64,000 nt of DNA from contig OX235271.1 of assembly GCA_944472155.2 (NCBI GenBank), forward strand, positions 95,183,256-95,247,255, read 5' to 3'. The notes beneath the pieces are model-generated. The model searched no databases, had not been told where the DNA came from, and worked only from the letters and a program-made list of their open reading frames with translations. A program made the position numbers and the translations under genes. Each line of letters starts with the position of its first letter. The first letter of the stretch is position 1. Positions 34,907-45,375 of this stretch are shown one piece after another. Origin of the DNA: Trichobilharzia szidati (lineage: Eukaryota; Platyhelminthes; Trematoda; Strigeidida; Schistosomatidae).

Positions 34907-34984
34907 CAGGTAAGTCATCGTTAAACTCACACTTTTTTCATGCAACCGGTTCCCTTTATTAGTTTGAAGAGAGAAAGAATGAAC

Positions 34985-35043
34985 ATGTTTGCAGGATAAT
35001 ACGAGCTCGTTTTATTTCGTGGATTCTCATCAACTGCATACAT
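34985..35043 (-). ncRNA. Hammerhead-like fold at the outer end of the left arm
   Basis: Mirror copy of 37248-37306 with the same sequence; see that entry for the helices. Confidence 0.6.
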
Positions 35044-35496
35044 CCTAAACAAAATCAAATTATAGGTTTCAAGAAAGTTGTGGAACATACTTTTTCATAA
35101 ATACTTTGAGTTATAGATAGAAGGCATAAGGAACATAATTCCAGAATTTGATGTAGGTAGACAGGTTATTCGGTGTCAAAAAACAACTAATTATATATAG
35201 TGGAATTAGATAAGAGGGGTAAGAGTTCAGATTTCTATTGGAAAACAACACAGATTGGTTAGAGGCATATTACAGGGTCAGGGTCAGAGAACAAAGTAAA
35301 TTTACACATCTTGTGGTGGAGAGTTTAAGAGGGTGGGGGTGAATAGTGAAGTAACATTTATAACTTAAACAGACAAACAATTAAGTAGATTTAGAAACTT
35401 GAAGGTCAAAATTGAATAGAATGTTACGTAACAAGACAAACACACAGGCATACTGACAGAAAGGCAAAACAAAAATAAAATAAAATAGAGTTAGGG

Positions 35497-35865
35497 TTAC
35501 CAAGGTAGTGAAAGATTAATCACACTATCTTTCTGTATACAAAGGTCTGGTCGAAATCTCTTGATAGCAATGGCTTCTGCGAAGCGAAGTAGCCGTGGGT
35601 TTCTTTGTGTATTGATTATTTTGAAGGCTTGGCTGATTTCTACTGTGTGTCCTGTGTCAATTAGATGTCTGGCGATTGCACTTGATAACACTTTTCTTCC
35701 TTTTGTACGGAGACTCTTAGGAATGTGCTCAGAAAATCTAGTAGATGCTGTCCTCTCAGTCCTTCCTATGTACTTGCTACCGCAGGTGCACGTGAATTGG
35801 TAAATGCAGTTGGAGTTGACGTGAGTAGGGAACTCATCTACTTTTGACTGGGTTAACGAGCACAC
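35497..35865 (-). pseudogene. Penelope-like GIY-YIG endonuclease, left copy
   Basis: 122-residue open end of the element's protein: CSLTQSKVDEFPTHVNSN, then CIYQFTCTCGSKYIGRTERT (GIY-YIG core with Cys pair), AIARHLIDTGHTVEISQAFK, LLRFAEAIAIKRFRPDLC and the end VINLSLPW. The nuclease residues look intact (Tyr pair, Arg of YIGR, Glu of FAEA). The RT part is missing by truncation. Identical in protein to the right copy over this stretch. Confidence 0.88.
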
Positions 35866-36106
35866 AGTGTTGTGAAGTAGGATCAGTCTGGCGGCTGGAA
35901 ACGTTCTTTTTAATGCACCTGTGATTCTTTTTTGTGTTCTTGTGGATACGTCTTCCCCTTTGTACGCTAGACAGATGAAAACTGGTTTCTTTTCAACGGT
36001 GTCGGGTTTCGGTTTGTGTACTTCTTCATTTCTATATTTTAATATGAACTTTCGAGGATATCCATTCTCGATAAGGTTCTTTTCGATGATCTCAAGTTCT
36101 TCTTCA

Positions 36107-36184
36107 ATCTTGTCTTCTGAACATATTTCTTTGGCTCTGCTGAAGAGCGTTTTTACTAGACATCGTTTGTAACTTGAGAAGCTA
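36107..36184. other. 78-bp spacer between palindrome arms
   Basis: Mostly coding sequence of the left copy that the right copy lacks; the junction of the two truncated elements is near 36176-36184. Confidence 0.7.
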
Positions 36185-36794
36185 TGAAGAAGAACTTGAG
36201 ATCATCGAAAAGAACCTTATCGAGAATGGATATCCTCGAAAGTTCATATTAAAATATAGAAATGAAGAAGTACACAAACCGAAACCCGACACCGTTGAAA
36301 AGAAACCAGTTTTCATCTGTCTAGCGTACAAAGGGGAAGACGTATTCACAAGAACACAAAAAAGAATCACAAGTGCCTTAAAAAGAACGTTTCCAGCCGC
36401 CAGACTGATCCTACTTCACAACACTGTGTGCTCGTTAACCCAGTCAAAAGTAGATGAGTTCCCTACTCACGTCAACTCCAACTGCATTTACCAATTCACG
36501 TGCACCTGCGGTAGCAAGTACATAGGAAGGACTGAGAGGACAGCATCTACTAGATTTTCTGAGCACATTCCTAAGAGTCTCCGTACAAAAGGAAGAAAAG
36601 TGTTATCAAGTGCAATCGCCAGACATCTAATTGACACAGGACACACAGTAGAAATCAGCCAAGCCTTCAAAATAATCAATACACAAAGAAACCCACGGCT
36701 ACTTCGCTTCGCAGAAGCCATTGCTATCAAGAGATTTCGACCAGACCTCTGTATACAGAAAGATAGTGTGATTAATCTTTCACTACCTTGGTAA
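36174..36794 (+). CDS. Penelope-like C-terminal protein with GIY-YIG, right copy
   Basis: 206 residues, open from a non-ATG start within the truncated element: EEELEIIEKNLIENGYPRKF, HKPKPDTVEKKPVFICLAYK, RITSALKRTFPAARL, then the GIY-YIG core CIYQFTCTCGSKYIGRTERT, SSAIARHLIDTGH, LLRFAEAIAIKRFRPDLC and VINLSLPW. In the complete element this domain follows the RT and nicks DNA. No RT is present here, and no promoter or real start codon is seen, so this is probably a remnant whose frame has simply not yet decayed. Confidence 0.85.
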   Translation: MRSYEEELEIIEKNLIENGYPRKFILKYRNEEVHKPKPDTVEKKPVFICLAYKGEDVFTRTQKRITSALKRTFPAARLILLHNTVCSLTQSKVDEFPTHVNSNCIYQFTCTCGSKYIGRTERTASTRFSEHIPKSLRTKGRKVLSSAIARHLIDTGHTVEISQAFKIINTQRNPRLLRFAEAIAIKRFRPDLCIQKDSVINLSLPW

Positions 36795-37320
36795 CCCTAA
36801 CTCTATTTTATTTTATTTTTGTTTTGCCTTTCTGTTAGTATGCCTGTGTGTTTGTCTTGTTACGTAACATTCTATTCAATTTTGACCTTCAAGTTTCTAA
36901 ATCTACTTAATTGTTTGTCTGTTTAAGTTATAAATGTTACTTCACTATTCACCCCCACCCTCTTAAACTCTCCACCACAAGATGTGTAAATTTACTTTGT
37001 TCTCTGACCCTGACCCTGTAATATGCCTCTAACCAATCTGTGTTGTTTTCCAATAGAAATCTGAACTCTTACCCCTCTTATCTAATTCCACTATATATAA
37101 TTAGTTGTTTTTTGACACCGAATAACCTGTCTACCTACATCAAATTCTGGAATTATGTTCCTTATGCCTTCTATCTATAACTCAAAGTATTTATGAAAAA
37201 GTATGTTCCACAACTTTCTTGAAACCTATAATTTGATTTTGTTTAGGATGTATGCAGTTGATGAGAATCCACGAAATAAAACGAGCTCGTATTATCCTGC
37301 AAACATGTTCATTCTTTCTC
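36185..37320 (+). mobile_element. Penelope-like 3' end, right arm of the large palindrome
   Basis: 1,136 bp, reverse complement of 34971-36106. Mismatches noticed: GTATTC versus GTATCC, CACAAGTGCC versus CACAGGTGCA (two), and TGTTAG versus TGTCAG. It ends with a hammerhead-like fold (37248-37306) and CATTCTTTCTC. Confidence 0.9.
37248..37306 (+). ncRNA. Hammerhead-like ribozyme fold at the Penelope-like 3' end
   Basis: In order: helix I strand ATGTATGCAG (37248-37257); core TTGATGA (CUGANGA expected, first C is T); a very short helix II GAATCCAC; GAA (37273-37275); helix III ATAAAACGAG/CTCGTATTAT (37276-37295, 9 of 10 pairs); C at 37296 as cleavage base after AT; helix I return strand CTGCAAACAT (9 of 10 pairs). 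Hammerheads are known in Penelope-like elements. The T for C in the core and the minimal helix II suggest low or no activity. Confidence 0.6.
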
Positions 37321-37357
37321 ACACTGTTTTCCTCATTCCCTACGTCTCAAGTTTTGA

Positions 37358-37450
37358 AGTTTCAGTAACGACAGTATTGTTTGTACCGCGTAGGGTTGCT
37401 AGCGTCACACTCAACCTTCCATCGTTTCCGAGCTAAACAAGGACTTAGCA
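37358..37450 (-). repeat. SINE fragment (GACGCACTCC family)
   Basis: GTTTCAGTAACGACAGTATT and GGGTTGCTAGCGTCACACTC then CAACCTTCC: the 3' half only. Confidence 0.5.
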
Positions 37451-38155
37451 AGGTTTACGAGTGTCATCTTACAATAGGATAACCCTTTTGCTTACTGGAG
37501 GCTTTATTAGTGGCTAAACGGCAAGTACTACCCAACAAATTAGGTATATAAGTCATCCACACCCCATAATCTTCCAGGACATTTTCGACATTTAAGTAAA
37601 GCAAAATAGCAAGTGAAATGAAGTTATAGCTTGGTTATTATGCCGAGATAGTTACAGCAAAACGTTGATCGAAAACAAAAACAACACCAGTAATTCTTAT
37701 TCGAATCTTGAACATAATGAGAATTTCCGAAGGTTGTAGAAATGTTTCATTGAGGGACAACTGAAGGGTAACAAACATAAGCCGAAGGCGTTTTAGTGAT
37801 TGACTCCTAACGTCTTAAAGTATGAATTCATTGTACAGAGTAAGGCTTCGAGAAACTACAAAAGAAAATTGGATTTTATGGGGTTCTTGGTTATCACACT
37901 CATTAGTGTTAAATGTTCAAACAGACACGCACACACACACATACACTGCACTCTTAACATTATGTCTGCATTTCACAGCTGAATGCACCCACCCCTAACA
38001 TTGATCATAAACCAAGGCGGTGTTACAACATGCATAATATAAGTTTTAACCTTCTCAAACAATGAAGATTCACAACCTCATGGAATAACTATCTTCCTTA
38101 CCTGATAGCCACACATATGATTTAATTTGGGACTTTTAGTCCACCTAACTACTTA
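37451..38155. other. Intronic sequence, nothing recognised
   Basis: No coding or repeat motif identified; a CA-rich stretch lies near 37926-37942. Confidence 0.35.
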
Positions 38156-38159
38156 CTTT

Positions 38160-38530
38160 ACTTTACTTCGGCTATCTTCTACGGGAGGATGAGCCGGCTT
38201 CATGAACATCTCGAATCATCGCTGCACAGGCGCGGCGATCTGATGCAAGGTTTTGCGACAGGGTTATCCAATTCTTGTTCCACAGACGGATTCCGTAGAC
38301 GGTTTGTAGCCCCAGGCACTCCATATCAGCCTTGACTGTACCAAGCCATGTTTTCAGCTGTCCACCCCTGCGACATCGCCAAGATGGTAATGGCGAGGGA
38401 TTTAGAACTGATTTGACCAGATCGTCATCTGGTGGGCGCAGAACATGGCCAAACCACCGAAGGCGACGGTGTTGGACCAGTACTGGTGAGAGTCGTTTGT
38501 AAGAGAGTTTATGAAGTTTCATGGGAATTT
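38160..38530 (-). pseudogene. C-terminal fragment of a non-LTR reverse transcriptase
   Basis: The frame 38172-38522 contains HRRLRWFGHVLRPPDDD, RRGGQLKTWLGTVKADME, NWITLSQNLASDRRA and AMIRDVHEAGSS. The RWFGHVLR and GG-WL blocks are typical of the C-terminal region of several non-LTR RT families. The catalytic domain is absent. Which family it belongs to is not clear; it differs from the RTE family at 18323. Confidence 0.7.
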
Positions 38531-39065
38531 AGTACGAGTGATGTCCCCAGAATCGCTCGGCCTTTTGTTTGAGAGTGCAGCTCTAGCCTTTACACAACCA
38601 AGTGTGACCTACAAGGCAGCAGGAGTGGAGTAGGGAGTTCACTATCCATTGGCAGCCGGTGACCGGAGTTCGGTTCATACGCCTTTTTGATTGGGGCCAG
38701 ACATCCAGGACATCCAACAAGCCCTTTGTCCATACGTCTGCCGGTGAGCTCCAGTGAGCTTCACACGCCAGTCGTTGGAGGTTTGGAATCAGGGTTTAGC
38801 CATCTCCTCTAGACTGTCATCCAATGGACAGTCAACCCGGTGAAGAGCGCCGGGCATCCGCTTTCGCCCTCTCACTATGGTGAGAAACACCTCCGCCACG
38901 TGAAGGCAGTGAGTAGGATTTCCTCAGGAGAGGCTATGTAAGACGCCCGGTCATATGGGAGCATTTCAAGAAGTGTGCGGAGGGGTGGCTAACTCGCAGC
39001 GCAAGGCACCCACCCCCGACCATCCGGAGGCTTTGGAGGCCTAACGTTAACAAATGAATGAATGT
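38531..39065 (+). repeat. GC-richer block ending in an (AATG) repeat
   Basis: About 530 bp with distinctly higher G+C than the surrounding intron, no long open frame, ending AACAAATGAATGAATG. The ending suggests the 3' tail of a non-LTR element in plus orientation, adjacent to the opposite-strand RT fragment. Class not identified. Confidence 0.45.
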
Positions 39066-39154
39066 CAACCAAACGCATAGGACAGTGGAACTAAGAATTG
39101 TACAATTTGACTACTACAGTAATCTATGGTTAAAATAGTAGTAAAGATTTTAAA

Positions 39155-39392
39155 GTGCATCGGTGGCAAAAGCGGTAGAATGCTCACCAACCGCGCATAT
39201 GGTCCCGGGTTCGATCCCCGACCGACGCACTCCTTTACCTCGCTAAGTCAGTAATAAGACTGGTAGAGGGCGAAGGTTGAGTATGAGGCTAGCAACCCCA
39301 TCCCGTAAAAATAGGCACCACTGCTACCGAAAATTAAAAAAAGCTGTAGCTTGAAGCCCTATGTTCCAATGGGGACGTAAAGGAATTTAAAA
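39155..39392 (+). repeat. tRNA-derived SINE (GACGCACTCC family), well preserved
   Basis: GTGCATCGGTGGCAAAAGCG, a clear box B GGGTTCGATCCCCGACCG, CTCCTTTACCTCGCTAAG, GGCTAGCAACCCCATCCCG, and tail GAAGCCCTATGTTCCAATGG followed by an A-rich end. Confidence 0.8.
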
Positions 39393-40449
39393 AAAAAGAA
39401 AATTTTAAAAGTTATGGAAACAAATACACGTATTCTGAAGGTGACAATTTTCTAGAGCATTTGTACGTGTTTAAAAATTGTGTTTTTTTAGGGACATACA
39501 TTATACTACTTACACTGTAGTTATTGTGTACAGAGGGAAAATAGCATAACGTAAGGCAATATAATTTACACCTACATATAATCGATAATTATGTTAGTGT
39601 AATATATTATTCCTTTTCTTTTAAAAGAAAAAAATACCTCGGAGCAGTGTAACTTTACAGAGAAAAAAAACACAACAACAACAACTGGTGACAGTTAAAC
39701 TAGGCGTTACAATACAGTAAACAGTTACAACAGTTACAGCTATAAATTCGATAGCGTTGTATTCATATACCAAAACGAAAAAAAACATGAACACAATAAA
39801 CTACATGTTGTACGCATTAACAGTATTCTTTCTCTTCTACTTAATAACATAATTCTAAATGTATTACGTTTCAAAGTGGAAAAAGTTAGTAGTATGTAGT
39901 ATAAGGTGTACAAAATAGTAAGAAAGTGCCATTCGGATATTTTATTTTACAAGTCAAACAATCTAATGTTGTAATATCTTTCCATAATTTTTCATGGATT
40001 GACGTCATGGTTTGGTTTGACCACCTTAAGTCTTTTCCGACGAAATCTTATGTCAGTTAACACTACTTACTTGTTGAGAAAGGTGGTGGTGGCTGAAGAC
40101 GTGTTTTAGGCATTTGCATCAAGTAATACCGCTTATCAGAGAGATTGTGATAATTTCAATAGCAAAAGGCTTTGTTTGTTTAAGATCGAGTGTATGCCTT
40201 CTGACTGAGATTTGGGAACACACGAACTGATATCTAGAGAATACTGTGATTCTAGGAAGTTAGAAGAAAGAGTTGAATGAATTTTTTACAATACTTGTGG
40301 AATTGTTCCAGAATACGCGAATTAACCTCATTCAGTATTTACAATACTAAACCTTTATTAACCTCATTCAACAGATATATGATTATGTCACATGTAAAGT
40401 GATTCAAAACAGACACTTGGTGATGCCTTTGAATTGAAATCAGGAGTAA
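39393..40449. other. AT-rich intron sequence
   Basis: No gene or repeat recognised. Confidence 0.35.
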
Positions 40450-41515
40450 ACCAAGTCTGTCAGTTATCTCACCAGTAATATTTATGATTGTGATGGAGTG
40501 GATCACGAAACAAACCTTGAGGAGAGAGATGACAAGCACACGAAGGACTGACAAGAAAAGTGGATGATTTATGAGTAATGTTACACAAACTCAAACACTT
40601 GTAGGCGAAAACCAACAAGTCGGCAGGACAAGCAGTAAAGACAGCATTTCAAGCGAACATTGAAAAGACAAAGGTGATAAAGATACCCGCTCGCCAACAG
40701 CTAAAAAAAGCATCAATCACCATCCAGTCAAGTGTGAGGATGGATGTCCCGCCGATGACATTGGTTGGAGGTCGAGTTAAATCACGAATTGATAGAAGTT
40801 TGAATTCATGGGCTGGTCAGTGAATTGGGTCCCAGTGACTGAATGGTATACGAGCTTGCGTTGCAACCGGAAGGTCCTGGGTTCGAACCCCATAGTGTGG
40901 GTGCGTACTGCCGATGATTCTTCAAAGAGCTAGGATGAAACAGCTGTCCAGGACTCCCTGCTAGTTTTCAATGGTTCTCAAACTGATATCAACCCATGGT
41001 CAAACTCGTGGAATCACTCTGAAAATCTGATGCACTAGGTATAAAGAACACGATTCGGATTTTCAACACTAATGCCAAGTCGATTCTTTTATATGGTTCA
41101 GAGACTTGGCGTTTCACAGAAGTATTTGAAACAGGCTGAAGACTTTCATCAACAGCTACCTCCGCTCCATGCCTGAAAATCAGATGACCAGAAAGAACTA
41201 GCAACAAACCAAACAAGAACATATCGACCAACAAATATGCTGAATAAAGTGGAAATAGATGGGAAACATGCTGATGAGACCGATGAGTAACATCGCCGCT
41301 TAGGCCCTAGAGTGGAACCTGAATGGGAAACAACTAGTTGGACGTCCGAAAGTAACATGGAGGAGATCATGTGAGATGTGCGCTTATCGGCAATCGTTAA
41401 GCCAGGTGAAGACGACTGAAGAGAACACGGGGAAGTGGAGATGTGCCATTGAAGTTCTATATTCCAATTCAAACTGAAGGGAATAAAATTAATAATAATA
41501 ATAATAAATAATAAC
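40450..41515 (+). mobile_element. Decayed RTE copy interrupted by a SINE
   Basis: Begins in RT (PVIFMIVMEWITKQT, compare PMIFLIVVDWIMRQT of the element at 18323), passes a region matching TGLQANIDKTKVMKI, is interrupted by a Smalpha-like SINE (40728-41010), and resumes with a stretch matching KIRIFNTNVKSVFLYGSETW (41050-41115), ending in an AAT repeat at 41515. Many stops and frame changes. Confidence 0.7.
40728..41010 (+). repeat. Smalpha-like SINE inside the RTE copy
   Basis: Box A CAGTGACTGAATGGTATACG, box B GGGTTCGAACCCC, hammerhead region 40905-40960: GTACTG then CCGATGA (core U to C), a changed stem II, GAAACAGCTGTC and CAGGAC. Confidence 0.75.
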
Positions 41516-42289
41516 TGGTGAATAGTATCGTATAGTACAAGTGATAACAAACTACATAGATCTGGAGTATAGAGTGAAACGATGTAGTCTATTATTCACT
41601 TATATAGAATTCAAAAACCAGGTGGTTTAATATCTATACTAAAGAATGAGTTGCCTAAAAGATGTTAATCTTAGTAAGAGAAGTTAAATCTACTGATAAT
41701 TATGACAATAATTATCTTAAATAAAGTAGAGTGAAATATGAGAACACAGTTTCTTTCTTTCCGTTTATGATATATACAAAAGTATAACTGAAGTACTTTA
41801 GGACTTTGACTGAGGACGTAATTTTATGTGACACATCATTAAGCCAGAAAAAAGCCTGGAAGATCAACTACATAATTGCGATATAACGACGAACGCTAAC
41901 CTAAAAAGAACATTTACCCTAAACACAGTATAATAGCCTGACAGGCGTAACTTGTCCAGTTGTTAGATGTTACCACATGCATGTTAATGCGCTTGGTAAT
42001 AAGCCACACCTGTAGTACGAAAGCTGATGATATAAGCTGGCTTCTCAAAGTGGCTTGGAAGTCGACTGTCTAGTCTGGGGAGCCACAGTGCCATCTTCCC
42101 AGTTGGCTTTAGACACTAAGAATAATCATTCCATATTAACACAAACAGTACAGCTAATACTACAAGTGTTCAGTAAATTACATCTAAGATTTAAGAATTG
42201 CATATGCTAGCTGTTTTGCAGCATAATAAAGATGATAATACTTCCCTGGAATTCAATTGCCCTATACCAGTCTATGAGCCGCACATATA
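41516..42289. other. Intron sequence, nothing recognised
   Basis: AT-rich; no coding motif identified. Confidence 0.35.
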
Positions 42290-42334
42290 GTATAAAGGCT
42301 AATAATACTACCCAGTTATCCAGGATAAAGTAGA

Positions 42335-42405
42335 TGGAGCAGGATTCGAACCCATGACCAATAAACTAAAAGTCGAATGCTTAGACCAATGAGCCACATC
42401 TCCAC
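42335..42405 (-). repeat. tRNA-like repeat head
   Basis: On minus: GTGGCTCATTGGTCTAAGC (box A-like) and GGGTTCGAATCCTGCTCC (box B). The anticodon arm does not fold well and no complete cloverleaf is found, so this is more probably a SINE head or tRNA remnant. Confidence 0.4.
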
Positions 42406-42738
42406 ATTGGAAGTCCTAACTGGGACCAAAGTTGCTTAACCTCGGTGACTGCATGAGAACCAGTGTTTTCAACGTAGTATGGTCGTCGACTTACATACCT
42501 AAAGTCAGTAAGTTTTCTAATTAACAAATCAATATGAATATCACAGGCTTTAACCATAGACGTGCTGAATACGCAACACAACTGACTACCTTAGAATCTT
42601 CTATTGAAGTAAGGAGGTTAAAATTACCACTTTCATAACAACACAGAGACATACAAACACATAAAGACATTGGAATGAAAATACCCCACTTTTAATATAA
42701 AAGAATAAATATTAATAAAAAACACAACTATTTCTTAC

Positions 42739-43359
42739 CATCAGTACCACCATGCATTGAACCACCGCTTGGCGGTTCACGTTTTAAACCATTCAACATT
42801 GCAGACTGGAGCAAATAGCTTGAATCTTTATGATTTGTTGCATTTTCCATAAGCCCTGATGAATCAATCATAGATTTATCAGTACACGATGATGTTAATA
42901 ATAAATGCGGATTTGCAAATGAGCTGTCTACAACATCATCATCATGATTATTTGTATGATTCATTATTGTATGACAAGATGGGCTGCTGACTGGATAATC
43001 CAGACAATTCATATTTCTATGTACAGGATAGTAGTAGGATTTAGACAGCATATCCACAGACTGCTGATTATTAATGTTATTATTATTATTTTCATCATTG
43101 CTGGAGATTAAACTTCTTAACTCGAAATTTTCATTTCTAGTTAAATATTTAGGTGGAGGCGGAGGTGCTGGACTCATTGGTGGCGGTCGCGAGGGGAACA
43201 ACTGTACACCTGTTCTTTTAACATTTTGTTCAAAATTGACATCCATGACTCGATGATTGTCATTGGTGACATTAGGTGAAGTTGTCAGAGGAGTGGAGTG
43301 TAAGTTATCCAGTAGAAATCCACCACTAAGATTGCCTTTTTTCAAATTTTTGTCGGTAG
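42739..43359 (-). CDS. Host receptor gene, exon G: proline-rich cytoplasmic segment
   Basis: Acceptor TTTGCAG before CTACC, donor GATG|GTAAGA. It joins in phase 1 on both sides and encodes about 207 residues: ATDKNLKKGNLSGGFLLDN, LFPSRPPPMSPAPPPPPK, ENNNNNINNQQSVDML, SYYYPVHRNMNCLDYPV and MLNGLKREPPSGGS. The proline run could bind SH3 or EVH1 domains (LFPSRP is near the FPxxP pattern); this is inference. Low-complexity Asn runs are common in schistosome proteins. No homologue in the rest of the window. Confidence 0.75.
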
Positions 43360-43934
43360 CTGCAAATGAACAGAAGAGAATTCATTTTTCATAAATCAAA
43401 CATCAACACACACACATATATATGATACTTCATGCAAAGTAGAACATAACAGTGTCGAGCTACACTACATATAATACAAGATGAAACTATCAATTTACTG
43501 AATGGTTCATAATGTTTGCAAGAAAAAAAACGCATTCTTAACTGACCTAGTTTTAATACCAAAGGGAAATATGATATGAGAACAGATTAACTGCTTGTAT
43601 CTCTAGCATTTAATACAAAATTGGATGAGTTATGTTTACAAAAGTGTAAACGATCATTTACTATGGTTACACAGATGCATTCAGATTCAGAGCATGTGAT
43701 AGACTGGTGTATAACTGTAATACAAGTGGAATGATTTACGTATTTTACGCATATGAATTCTCTATGAAACAGATGCGGTTTGTTGCATGATGAACTCATC
43801 AATGTTGTATTTGTGGCTGACGAAACTGTTGCGCAACATTTAGTTCACTACCACAACTAGTTAACAATGACTATTGTCTGTTATGCGAAATATTTTTTTT
43901 TTTGATTACAGCTTGATGCCACACCGTAAGTTTT

Positions 43935-44082
43935 GGTACAGGTATGGAATTTTCAGCATGTGATATCAGTAGCCTAAATTTTGCAGGCCGACCATAGATA
44001 TCAGGTGTGCGTCGGCAGGGGATGGAACCCCGGACCATGTACATGATCGGCGAGAGTCATAACCGCTGTGCCACCGACGCAC
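43935..44082 (-). repeat. tRNA-derived SINE head with alternative tail
   Basis: On minus: GTGCGTCGGTGGCACAGCGG, box B GGGGTTCCATCCCC, and the same tail as 29720 (GCTACTGATATCACATGCTG). Confidence 0.65.
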
Positions 44083-44195
44083 TCTATTTACTCTCTTCTC
44101 TTGCTTTGTGTGGTACATGAAGGGAGTGTGGCAAGTTGAACTGGTGCACACCTGTGCAAAGTTCTATGTGAAATCTAGTTAGTCAGTCAGTCAGT
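44083..44195 (+). repeat. 3' tail of the second RTE-like family
   Basis: CTCTTGCTTTGTGTGGTACA, GAGTGTGGCAAGTTGAACTG and GTGCAAAGTTCTATGTGAAA, then CAGT repeats. Same end as 51080-51660. Confidence 0.6.
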
Positions 44196-44631
44196 TAAAC
44201 AAAAACAGATACTTGCTTATAATGGCAAAGGAGTTACGAAATAAAGATGAGAGGTGGGTAAGCTGATGATTAACTAATTACTTGAGTAACAAATTGTGTT
44301 CAGAAAGAAACAGTTATCAGTCTATCCTGGCCACGGTAAACTGGATCTCTTTATTCCCTGTTTCATTTGATTACGTAATCTTTGCCTTTAACCCCACCCC
44401 ACCCATTTGATACAGTATAACTTTACTTGTCTCTTGTTTCTATGATTCCAGTTGAAGTCACTATATCGTTACTCCATTTTACTCGTTACTAATCATCTTA
44501 CTTATCTGTCGTCCTTATTGCGTAAATCCTTTGCCACTATAAGTAAACATCTATTTTTGTTTAAACTTCAACTTTCTGGGTATAAACAATATATAAGTTT
44601 ACAAGTATTGGTTTCTAGGGATTTTGTTTGA

Positions 44632-44818
44632 TTGGTTACAGGATTTCATCATGAGCTGACATCAGTTAGAGAACCATTAGAAAACCTGTGAGTACTCGAC
44701 AACTGACTGTTTCATCCTAGTTTCGGAATCATCGGCAGTACGCACCCACCACCAGGGTTCGAACCCAGTACCTTCAGGTTACAAGGCCAGCGAGCTCGTA
44801 AACCATTAAGCCATATAT
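44632..44818 (-). repeat. Smalpha-like SINE, 3' part
   Basis: On minus: box A TGGCTTAATGGTTTACGAG, box B GGGTTCGAACCCTGG, hammerhead region with GTACTG then CCGATGA (core changed) and GAAACAG. Confidence 0.7.
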
Positions 44819-45242
44819 ATAAAAGTGTTCATACAATGAGTAGTAATGGTAGAGTTTGCTTTTAGCACCAAACTCTTTTTTTGCTATTGAGACCATCTCA
44901 GATACAAAATGAAGGTTGTTGAATGGTGATGGGAATTTATTGAGAAAGTTTCCGATGTTCCGGTTCTTAATTAAATGGAAAACGGCACTTCTCTTCAATT
45001 AACTAAGCTTTAAAATAAGTTAGAATAGACTGGTTGGGAAGCTTATATGACAATGAAAAGCCTCTTGGGTATCATTTTCCACGTAACACCTTACTGGACA
45101 CCTCAGAGATTAAAGTGTAATTGAGTTCTAACCAATGTAGGGATTGGAGCACAATAGTGCATCTATTCAAGTCACCACAATTAGAAAATAGAACACAAAA
45201 TAAAATAAACAGGATGATATTACAACAAAAAACTATTGTATG

Positions 45243-45375
45243 GAGGATTTCATCATGAGCTGACATCAGTTAGAGAACCACTGGAAAACCTGGGAGTACT
45301 GGACAGCTGTCTCGTCCTAGTTTGGGACTCTTCAGCAGTACGCACCCGCCGGGATTCGAACCCAGGACCTTCTTT
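45243..45375 (-). repeat. Smalpha-like SINE with best-preserved hammerhead
   Basis: On minus, 45293-45350: GTACTG, core CTGAAGA (fits CUGANGA), stem II GTCC...GGAC, then GAGACAGCTGTC and CAGTACTCC. Helix I (GTACTG/CAGTAC) pairs fully. Only the GAA turn is changed, to GAG. Confidence 0.75.

Larger units (their letters stand above)
34971..36176 (-). mobile_element. Penelope-like 3' end, left arm of the large palindrome
   Basis: Minus-strand copy beginning (5'-truncated) near 36176 and ending at 34971. Its arm 34971-36106 mirrors 36185-37320, 1,136 bp each, with about four mismatches seen by eye. It reads SSYKRCLVKTLFSRAKEICSED before joining the arm, so it is about 70 bp longer at the 5' side than the right copy. 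The GIY-YIG frame is 35497-35865. Confidence 0.88.

Noticed and set aside
36174..36794. Domesticated host GIY-YIG gene
   Set aside because: Open frame, but a truncated start, no promoter or introns, and an identical mirrored copy indicate a recent transposon fragment.
42335..42405. tRNA gene on minus
   Set aside because: Good box A and box B, but a poor anticodon arm and no clear acceptor stem; listed as tRNA-like only.
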